Shown here piece by piece: positions 1-4,383 of a stretch of 6,363 nt of DNA (position 1 is its first letter; the number at the start of each line of letters is the position of its first letter). The stretch is from an uncultured Acetatifactor sp. (GTDB taxonomy: Bacteria; Bacillota; Clostridia; Lachnospirales; Lachnospiraceae). The stretch covers positions 1-6,363 of the forward strand of contig CAQUWW010000161.1 of NCBI GenBank assembly GCA_948896875.1, read 5' to 3'. The notes under the pieces were generated by a model. The model was not told where the DNA came from, did no database searches, and worked only from the letters and a program-made list of their open reading frames with translations. Position numbers and translations under genes: made by a program.

Positions 1-494
1 ATTGTCAGAATGTCATACAGATATTTTCTGCCATTTTCAGCATGATTGACCAGAAGTCGGGCATGGAAAATATTATATCTTACGAGTACATTTTCTTCGA
101 AGACCGGGAGGGCAAAACGGACATCATACCTATACCAGCCATATTTTGCATTTTTGCTGTGTTTTTCCTTGCGGTTTTCTTCGAAAGACGGATTGGATGC
201 TATCTGTATCAACTCCGGTATTGCAGTAGCAGCATTTGCCTTTGCTTTTGCATTTGCACCCATAAGATTTTTCCGGCTCTCTGATTCTGTGTATTCTTCA
301 GGCAGCTCGTTTCCAATAAAAATATGTTCTGCAATCTCAGCGATTTCGTAATGATCTCCCACATATCCTTCAAGATACTGCTTTACATTATTCCAGTCAA
401 TCTGCCGTTTCCCTTTGAAACGGATATCATTGATCAGAACCAGCTTTTTGCCATCTGTGTCAGTTATGATATTTACATTTCTGTTTTCAATCAT
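1..494 (-). CDS. Conserved hypothetical protein, phage polyvalent-protein-like, 3' end off the window
   Basis: An open frame of 164 complete codons reads from ATG at 494 to the left edge with no stop, so the C-terminus is missing. The start is supported by an AAGGGG ribosome binding site at about 504-509. Visible parts are an N-terminal segment with KLVLINDIRFKGKR (residues 17-30), an Ala/Lys/Asn-rich stretch ANAKAKANAATA (80-91), and a core with GWYRYDVRFALP (119-130) and YNIFHARLL (140-148), then HAENGRKYLYDIL (151-163). From memory this pattern recurs in small Lachnospiraceae proteins and in the C-terminal parts of large phage/mobile polyvalent proteins, where BECR-fold nuclease-like domains are common. 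I cannot name the Pfam family with certainty. No catalytic residue is assigned. A plain hypothetical protein of other function is possible. The gene is real with good confidence; the family link is an inference. Confidence 0.72.
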   Translation of the reverse strand, partial: MIENRNVNIITDTDGKKLVLINDIRFKGKRQIDWNNVKQYLEGYVGDHYEIAEIAEHIFIGNELPEEYTESESRKNLMGANAKAKANAATAIPELIQIASNPSFEENRKEKHSKNAKYGWYRYDVRFALPVFEENVLVRYNIFHARLLVNHAENGRKYLYDILT

Positions 495-543
495 TTTTGT
501 AATCCCCTTTTTTCGTTTCTCTTGATCGTGAATGTGCCTGTCA

Positions 544-552
544 ATTGTATCA
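544..552 (-). promoter_or_regulatory. Possible extended -10 promoter for the left-edge gene
   Basis: On the minus strand the sequence TGATACAAT matches an extended -10 (TGnTAnAAT), about 50 nt upstream of the ATG at 494. The -35 region 17 bp further upstream is weak (TTCCTT). The same bases form an inverted repeat, ATTGT (544-548), ATC, ACAAT (552-556), which could serve as an operator. No experimental support. Confidence 0.35.
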
Positions 553-620
553 CAATCCAGGTAAGAAAGGAATCCTGAAATAGGAAGAGAAATGGTATAG
601 ATAGAAAAGAAACAGATAGG

Positions 621-657
621 AAAATGCCTGCACTTCAAAATGAAATACAGGCATTTC
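621..657 (-). terminator. Hairpin terminator of the SPFH-RHH operon
   Basis: AAATGCCTG at 622-630 and CAGGCATTT at 648-656 form a perfect 9-bp stem. The 17-nt loop contains a second small pairing (TTCA 634-637 with TGAA 641-644). Read on the minus strand, the stem lies about 50 nt past the stop codon at 708 and runs into a short T stretch. T residues are also present on the plus strand, so it could work in both directions. It lies between the operon and the left-edge gene, which is read the same way, so it would also insulate that gene. Confidence 0.65.
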
Positions 658-707
658 TCGTGCCGGTCTGACAAGGGCCAGAACAATCAGAATTCATTTA
701 TTTTATA

Positions 708-905
708 TCATATATCCAGTTCCGGGGGAACATCCAGTTCTTCCGGAGCATATTTTCCGTTCTTCTTGCGCTGTCTTACACATTCCGTCAACAGATATTC
801 GATCTGCCCGTTTACGGAGCGGAAATCGTCTTCCGCCCAGGCGGCAATGGCGTCGTATAATTTGGGCGATAATCTGAGCGGAACCTGTTTCTTGGTATCA
901 GCCAT
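708..905 (-). CDS. Ribbon-helix-helix (Arc-type) DNA-binding protein, 65 aa
   Basis: The 65-residue protein has the compact ribbon-helix-helix layout. Residues 7-13 (QVPLRLS) form a short strand with the alternating pattern that contacts DNA as a dimer. A first helix covers about 14-26 (PKLYDAIAAWAED) and a second about 28-46, including SVNGQIEYLL. An acidic, proline-containing tail ends the protein (YAPEELDVPPELDI). The start ATG at 905 lies 2 nt after the stop of the SPFH gene (TGA at 910-908), so the two are almost certainly co-transcribed and translationally coupled. Family knowledge: Arc-like proteins are repressors or antitoxin-type regulators. Autoregulation of this operon is an inference, supported by an inverted repeat at the promoter. 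No separate toxin gene is next to it, so an antitoxin label is not warranted. Confidence 0.88.
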   Translation of the reverse strand: MADTKKQVPLRLSPKLYDAIAAWAEDDFRSVNGQIEYLLTECVRQRKKNGKYAPEELDVPPELDI

Positions 906-907
906 AA

Positions 908-1939
908 TCAGTACAGACTCCCGGAGTTCACAACCGGCTGCGCATCATGATTGCCGCACAGCACCACCAGAAGATTGGAGACCATTGCCGCCTTGCGCTC
1001 CTCATCCAGCTGCACCACACCATTCTCATTCAGACGTTCCAGAGCCATTTCCACCATGCCCACGGCGCCGTCCACGATCATTTTGCGGGCGTCAATGATG
1101 GCCGAAGCCTGCTGGCGTTGCAGCATGACAGCCGCGATTTCGGGAGCATAGGCCAGGTAAGTGATTCTGGCTTCCACAATCTCGATACCTGCTTCCGTGA
1201 CACGCTTCTGGATTTCATCCCGGATTCGCATGGCTACTATTTCGCTGGAACCACGCAGGCTCCCTTCGTCGGCTACGCCGTCCCCGGTGGTATCCACATT
1301 GGGGGCCACGTCATAAGGATAAATGCGGACTACATGACGCAGGGCGCTGTCACATTGCAGAGACAGGAATTCTTTGTAATTGTCCACATTGAATACCGCT
1401 TTGGCGGTGTCCACAATCTTCCAGGTGACCGCAATACCGATTTCAATGGGATTGCCCAGACAGTCGTTGATCTTCTGACGGCTGTTGTTCAGGGTCATAA
1501 TCTTCAGAGAAAGCTTCTTGCTGCTATAATCGCCGGTGAGGTTCATATTCTGGGTGCCGTTTACAATAGCGGTGAGTCCGCCGGCATCCGACACATCTCC
1601 GCTCTGGCTCAGCTTTGTCCGGGAAGCGGGATTGACGCCTACACAGAAAGGATTGACATAATAGAACCCATTTTCCTTCAAAGTGCCGATGTACTTGCCG
1701 AACAGAGTCAGTACCAAAGCTTCCTGGGGCTTCAGCACCTTAAGACCCAGCAGGAAAATCCATCCAAGGCTGACCACCGCTATGCTGACCACCAGTCCGG
1801 TAATATTCAGGGCTGTGGCGGCCTCTTCCAGGCTGATTGCGGAGAAAATCAGAGCCGCAATAGCAGCGGCATACACCACAATGATGAGTAGCAACACACT
1901 CATTCCGTTTTTCTTTCCATTTAAAATCTTTTCACTCAT
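908..1939 (-). CDS. Membrane-anchored SPFH/band 7 domain protein
   Basis: This 343-residue protein starts at ATG 1939 behind an AGGAGG site at 1948-1953. Two hydrophobic segments come first, at about residues 13-35 and 46-66. The SPFH/band 7 domain follows from about 69 to 285, with recognisable pieces LKPQEALVLTLFGKYIGTL, GFYYVNPF, GNPIEIGIAVTWKIVDTAKAVF and GIEIVEARITYLAYAPEIA, then an Ala/Gln/Met-rich helical region QRQQASAIIDARKMIVDGAVG typical of the stalk that follows the domain. SPFH proteins oligomerise on membranes, organise microdomains and often regulate membrane proteases; which of these applies is unknown. A loop at 217-226 reads DTTGDGVADE, resembling an acidic calcium-binding loop inserted between SPFH strands. 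The downstream RHH gene begins 2 nt after the stop. I know this SPFH-RHH pairing from other Firmicutes, but no function has been assigned to it that I can cite. Confidence 0.93.
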   Translation of the reverse strand: MSEKILNGKKNGMSVLLLIIVVYAAAIAALIFSAISLEEAATALNITGLVVSIAVVSLGWIFLLGLKVLKPQEALVLTLFGKYIGTLKENGFYYVNPFCVGVNPASRTKLSQSGDVSDAGGLTAIVNGTQNMNLTGDYSSKKLSLKIMTLNNSRQKINDCLGNPIEIGIAVTWKIVDTAKAVFNVDNYKEFLSLQCDSALRHVVRIYPYDVAPNVDTTGDGVADEGSLRGSSEIVAMRIRDEIQKRVTEAGIEIVEARITYLAYAPEIAAVMLQRQQASAIIDARKMIVDGAVGMVEMALERLNENGVVQLDEERKAAMVSNLLVVLCGNHDAQPVVNSGSLY

Positions 1940-2093
1940 AAATAATGCCTCCTCTTTACAGATATCCTTAACGAATATATCTTTGTGATATTAAAATGAT
2001 ATCATAAGAAAGGGAAAATTGCAAGAGTTATTTTGCGGGGAGAAGTGCAATTTTCTAAACCATTTCTAATTTTCTGCCTTAAAAGAGAAGATA
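1940..2093. other. Divergent spacer between the SPFH operon and the small RNA
   Basis: Apart from the SPFH ribosome binding site, its promoter with inverted repeat and GATATC-like words, I see nothing coding. The plus-strand reading frame that opens at 2033 has no ribosome binding site and runs through the small RNA, so it is not a gene. Confidence 0.6.
1986..2024 (-). promoter_or_regulatory. Promoter and candidate operator of the SPFH-RHH operon
   Basis: On the minus strand TTGCAA (2024-2019) and TATCAT (2001-1996) are separated by 17 bp, and a TG one base before the -10 makes it an extended -10 (TGATATCAT). The start of transcription would be near 1989, giving a leader of about 50 nt. TGATAT (1986-1991) and ATATCA (1999-2004) form an inverted repeat with a 7-bp centre that covers the -10 and the start point, a typical repressor position. 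Further GATATC-like words lie at 1961-1966 and around 1973-1981. The RHH product is the natural candidate binder, by inference only. Confidence 0.6.
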
Positions 2094-2122
2094 TTGACAT
2101 ATTTCAGGCCAAAGCATATAAT
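2094..2122 (+). promoter_or_regulatory. Consensus sigma-A promoter for a small RNA
   Basis: The -35 TTGACA (2094-2099) and the -10 TATAAT (2117-2122) are both exact matches to consensus with an optimal 17-bp spacer. Transcription should start close to G2129. No open reading frame with a ribosome binding site begins in the next 170 nt. A promoter this strong is typical of abundant stable RNAs. Confidence 0.82.
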
Positions 2123-2128
2123 AATATT

Positions 2129-2305
2129 GTAAGGCAGGCAACGGCGTGTGTCTGTCAAAGCGTTGAAGTAAGAGAGTGCGCCGGTAGGCATTGTCTTACG
2201 GAGCTTGCAAGAGGGGTTGTGCAGTGAAACCTCAAACCGGCGTAGGTCAGAAGACCGAAAGAAAATGCTCCAAAAGACCCTGCTGAAAGGCAGGGCTTTT
2301 GTTGT
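2129..2305 (+). ncRNA. Structured small RNA of about 175 nt, possibly raiA-motif type
   Basis: The transcript is bounded by a perfect promoter and an intrinsic terminator. I can fold several helices by eye: a 9-bp stem 2177-2185 with 2236-2244 (UGCGCCGGU/ACCGGCGUA); inside it a hairpin 2213-2218 with 2228-2233; directly after it a GGUC-AGAA-GACC hairpin at 2245-2256; and a 5' hairpin 2139-2143 with 2161-2165. GGAGC (2200-2204), inside the long stem, can pair with GCUCC (2267-2271) outside it, a pseudoknot. Size, compact fold and likely Clostridia host suggest a raiA-motif RNA. 6S RNA is less likely because the two ends do not form a long rod. It lacks the signatures I know for T-box, cobalamin, SRP, tmRNA and RNase P. 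The identity is a hypothesis; the existence of a non-coding transcript is better supported. Confidence 0.6.
2272..2305 (+). terminator. Intrinsic terminator of the small RNA
   Basis: CCCTGC (2278-2283) pairs with GCAGGG (2290-2295) around a 6-nt loop. The stem extends through AAAAG (2272-2276) with CTTTT (2296-2300), past one bulged A at 2277. A T-rich run TTTTGTTGT follows. The stop lies just before the broken PBECR4-type gene, whose ribosome binding site starts at 2310. Confidence 0.8.
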
Positions 2306-2322
2306 GTATAGGAGAAAATGGT

Positions 2323-2711
2323 ATGGATTTGTTACAAAAATGTGCCATTGCCTTTGAACGGCTGACCGGTTATCAATATCGATTTATGTTGGGCCGTAAA
2401 GGAAAACTAAAAGAGATTATATTGGGGTTTGGTGAAACGGATTTTCATCATTTGGCAGGACTCCACAAGCTGAAGGATATCAGCATTGCAAGAGAGAACC
2501 GTCAAACTGTTTTTCGTGATATTCTAGCTGGACGTATTACATACCAGACGATAGAAAAAAGTATTTTTTTCAATGAAAGCGGTTTGAGATTAGAAACTTT
2601 CCAATGGAGCGAACAGATTACACGAAAAACCAAATGAGGTATACGCTGCTGAAAAAAGAAAAAATTCATCTGAATACTGGAAAAATTATTGTTCAATATA
2701 ACCGGCTTTGA
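2323..2711 (+). pseudogene. Broken PBECR4-domain gene with internal deletion and frame change
   Basis: ATG 2323 has a well placed AGGAGA at 2310-2315 and opens a frame to TGA 2637 (104 residues). Residues 1-94 look like the N-terminal half of PBECR4 (BECR-fold, phage-type nuclease-like) proteins, with FMLGRKGKLKEIIL and the signature FHHLAGLHKLKDI at 41-53. After about residue 94 the frame gives WSEQITRKTK and stops. In another frame, 2607-2711 encodes DYTKNQMRYTLLKKEKI followed by TGKIIVQYNRL and a stop, which matches how I remember these proteins ending. About 60 central residues expected between the halves are absent, so a deletion near 2600-2610 plus a frame change has inactivated the gene. 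The family assignment and missing length are from memory. If the short frame is functional it would be a 104-residue truncated protein. The 3' end overlaps the end of tadA on the other strand by 19 bp. Confidence 0.7.
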
Positions 2712-3214
2712 TCTTTTCCCATCTTTCTCTGTTCCTTTTCCCGCTTATTGCGTTCCCGAAGTTCCGTAAAAAATAATTTCAGCATATCGCTGCATTCCTG
2801 TTCCAGAATACCACGGGTCACTGCCGCCTGATGGTTGAACTGCGGATGTTCCAGGATATTCAGGATAGAACCGCCGCAGCCGGCTTTCGGATTCATGCAT
2901 CCGATGACGACTTCCGGAATGCGGGCCTGGACGATGGCCCCCGCGCACATCTGGCAGGGTTCCAGGGTGATATAGATAGTGCACTCTTCCAGCCGCCAGT
3001 CGCCGATGACTTTACTGGCTTTTCGGATGGCAGTGATTTCAGCATGGGCCAGCGTGTTTTTATCTGTGTTGCGCCGGTTATAGCCCCGCCCGATGATCCT
3101 GCCTTCGTGTACAATGACGCAGCCTATGGGCACTTCGCCCAGAGAATAGGCCTTTTTTGCCTGCCGCAGGGCTTCCTTCATGTATTTTTCCTGAATAGTT
3201 CTGATGACTGCCAT
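2693..3214 (-). CDS. tadA: tRNA-specific adenosine-34 deaminase
   Basis: TadA converts adenosine 34 to inosine in the anticodon of tRNA-Arg(ACG), so that one tRNA reads several CGN codons; it acts as a cytosolic zinc-dependent homodimer. With the start at ATG 3214 the protein has 173 residues. The catalytic core is complete: HAE (H57, proton-shuttling E59) and PCQMC (C87, C90), which supply the zinc ligands. GEVPIGCVIV, LAHAE and WRLEECTIYITLEPCQMCAGAI are close to canonical TadA, and MNPKAGCGGSILNIL with FFTELRERNK match Clostridia orthologues. The chosen start gives the usual short lead (MAVIRTIQEKYMKEAL) with AGGA 12 nt upstream. ATG 3181, with AGGA 7 nt upstream, is a good alternative. 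The gene begins 31 nt after the araC-type gene ends and may share its transcript. Confidence 0.95.
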   Translation of the reverse strand: MAVIRTIQEKYMKEALRQAKKAYSLGEVPIGCVIVHEGRIIGRGYNRRNTDKNTLAHAEITAIRKASKVIGDWRLEECTIYITLEPCQMCAGAIVQARIPEVVIGCMNPKAGCGGSILNILEHPQFNHQAAVTRGILEQECSDMLKLFFTELRERNKREKEQRKMGKDQSRLY

Positions 3215-3245
3215 GGATAACGGTTTTCCTTTCGATGCGAGGCTG

Positions 3246-4097
3246 TCACTTGCCTTGTTTATTCTCATTTCGCCATTGTCTGGGCGAGATCTGGTATACA
3301 TTTTTAAAGGCTCTGGAGAAATGCAGCTGGTTGGGATATCCCACCACATTTCCAATATCCGCGATGGATAAATCCGTAAGCTTTAAAAGCTCGGTAGCCT
3401 TCGTCATGCGGTAGGAGATGAGAAATTCCTGGGGCGTCTTTCCCATGGTTTCGTGAAAAATCTTTCCGAAATAGCTTCGGTTCAGGCCGCAGGCCGCCGC
3501 AATATCCTCCACGGAGATATCATTTTGAAAATTCTGCTCGATGAAAGCGAAAGCTTCTTTAATATAGAAATCCCGGAGGCGGTTTCCCTTGCTGATCTGG
3601 GTGGCAGTGGACGAACGGACCAGTCCATCTATAAACAGATAAAGATGACCGATCAGGTGAAAGGGAGATGTATCCTTATGATTTACAATATATAGCATTT
3701 CTGACTTCATACTCTCATATATATCTTTATAACGGGCTTTATAAATGGGACAATCCTGAGTCAGCCCTGCCAGTTCCACGGCCTCTTTTGCACGCAGACC
3801 ATCGAATTCCAGCCACACATATTCCCACGGAAGTTCCCGGTCAGCGATATAAGTACAAACCTGACCCGGGAAAAGCATAAAGCCCTGGCCGCTTTTGACC
3901 TGGTATTCCAGATCCTCTCCTTTGCCATTGTCCGCAATTAATCTGCCTGTGCCGGAGAGACATAGATGGAAGAGATAATGATTCCTGGCGGCCGGACCAA
4001 AGGAATGAGCAGGGTCACACTGCTCCCAGCCGAACTGATACAGACCCAGATCGATAAAGTTTTCACTTGGAAATACGGAAAAAATTACTTCGCTCAT
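3246..4097 (-). CDS. AraC-family transcriptional regulator of the divergent sugar transporter
   Basis: The 283-residue protein has an N-terminal cupin-like sensor half (about 15-100), including YLFHLCLSGTGRL, GQGFMLFPGQVCTYI and PWEYVWLEFDG, a pattern common to AraC-type sugar regulators of Firmicutes. A linker follows, then a C-terminal AraC DNA-binding domain (about 177-280) with two helix-turn-helix units: ISVEDIAAACGLNRSYFGKIF at 194-214 without its first residue, and SIADIGNVVGYPNQLHFSRAFK at 244-265, closed by the hallmark SPRQWR (271-276). The start ATG 4097 follows GAGGTG at 4102-4107. It is transcribed away from a CUT1 transporter operon, the standard layout for a regulator controlling uptake of its own inducer. 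The ligand cannot be read from sequence; MsmR-like function is a reasonable guess. Confidence 0.93.
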   Translation of the reverse strand: MSEVIFSVFPSENFIDLGLYQFGWEQCDPAHSFGPAARNHYLFHLCLSGTGRLIADNGKGEDLEYQVKSGQGFMLFPGQVCTYIADRELPWEYVWLEFDGLRAKEAVELAGLTQDCPIYKARYKDIYESMKSEMLYIVNHKDTSPFHLIGHLYLFIDGLVRSSTATQISKGNRLRDFYIKEAFAFIEQNFQNDISVEDIAAACGLNRSYFGKIFHETMGKTPQEFLISYRMTKATELLKLTDLSIADIGNVVGYPNQLHFSRAFKNVYQISPRQWRNENKQGK

Positions 4098-4115
4098 ACG
4101 CTCACCTCAAATCTT

Positions 4116-4145
4116 ATTATATACCAAAATGCTAGATGACTTCAA
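4116..4145 (-). promoter_or_regulatory. Probable promoter of the araC-type gene
   Basis: On the minus strand TTGAAG (4145-4140) and TATAAT (4121-4116) are 18 bp apart. The transcript would begin near 4109, leaving a very short leader just long enough for the GAGGTG site at 4107-4102. An alternative register uses TATATA with an upstream TG as an extended -10. Confidence 0.5.
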
Positions 4146-4163
4146 ATATAAAAAGAAAAAAGT

Positions 4164-4225
4164 GCATAATGGCATAAAACAACAAAAATACGGGTATTTC
4201 TAATAGCATAATGGTATGTTAAGAT
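4164..4225 (+). promoter_or_regulatory. Candidate activator sites and transporter promoter
   Basis: GCATAATGGCAT (4164-4175) and GCATAATGGTAT (4206-4217) are direct repeats with one mismatch, 42 bp apart start to start, four helical turns. The second abuts a possible extended -10, TGTTAAGAT (4217-4225), whose -35 region is poor (TTTCTA). AraC-family activators often bind direct repeats and cover a weak -35, so this layout fits activation of the transporter by the divergent regulator. Between the repeats lies a palindrome, AAATAC-GG-GTATTT (4186-4199). The binding protein is inferred. Confidence 0.5.
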
Positions 4226-4255
4226 ATATTTATCAAAAGGCAGACGGACTATCTG

Positions 4256-4367
4256 CGGAACTAAAAATCAGTAGCTGGTCCGTCAGGGCCCGGAGAAATT
4301 ACGGACGCAGTGCGGCCGGAAGTTCTCCGCGAGAATTGGCCCTGACGGACCAGCTACGGAACTAAAA
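4256..4367. repeat. MITE/REP-like long hairpin flanked by an 11-bp direct repeat
   Basis: A perfect 20-bp inverted repeat (4271-4290 with 4338-4357) encloses a second 7-bp stem CGGAGAA (4291-4297) with TTCTCCG (4323-4329) and short GC-rich pairings further in (CGG/CCG, CGC/GCG), making one long hairpin of 87 bp. The sequence CGGAACTAAAA occurs on both sides (4256-4266 and 4357-4367; the right copy shares its first base with the arm), like a target-site duplication. The hairpin is GC-rich in an AT-rich spacer and has no coding capacity. It would lie in the 5' leader of the binding-protein mRNA. Alternatives are a folded regulatory leader or an attenuator; no T tract follows, so a classical terminator is unlikely. 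Confidence 0.75.
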
Positions 4368-4383
4368 TGAAGGAGAAGATGCC

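Noticed and set aside
640..1098. A 152-codon plus-strand open frame
   Set aside because: It runs antisense through the terminator and the RHH gene, has a biased Pro/His/Ser-rich product and lacks a ribosome binding site.
947..1891. A 314-codon plus-strand open frame
   Set aside because: It is antisense to the SPFH gene, whose protein has clear domain motifs, membrane spans and a ribosome binding site; the antisense product has no recognisable features.
2033..2227. A 64-codon frame through the RNA region
   Set aside because: It begins upstream of the strong promoter, lacks a ribosome binding site and overlaps foldable RNA; the product looks like no protein.
2129..2305. Known riboswitch, T-box, SRP RNA, tmRNA or RNase P RNA
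   Set aside because: None of the conserved sequence signatures I know for these classes can be found; 6S RNA is unlikely because the ends do not form a long rod.
2299..2322. TTG start for the PBECR4-type gene
   Set aside because: It lies inside the terminator stem and upstream of the AGGAGA site; ATG 2323 is correctly spaced from it.
2655..2690. Possible tadA terminator on the minus strand
   Set aside because: A T-rich run is present, but the stem before it is only 4-5 bp, and the run is explained by the Lys-rich remnant on the other strand.
3215..3355. Longer tadA starting at 3355
   Set aside because: The added residues come from the overlapping AraC gene in another frame and do not resemble TadA N-termini; 3214 or 3181 fit better.
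4271..4357. Intrinsic terminator or attenuator
   Set aside because: The stem is followed by CGGAACTAAAA rather than a T tract on either strand.
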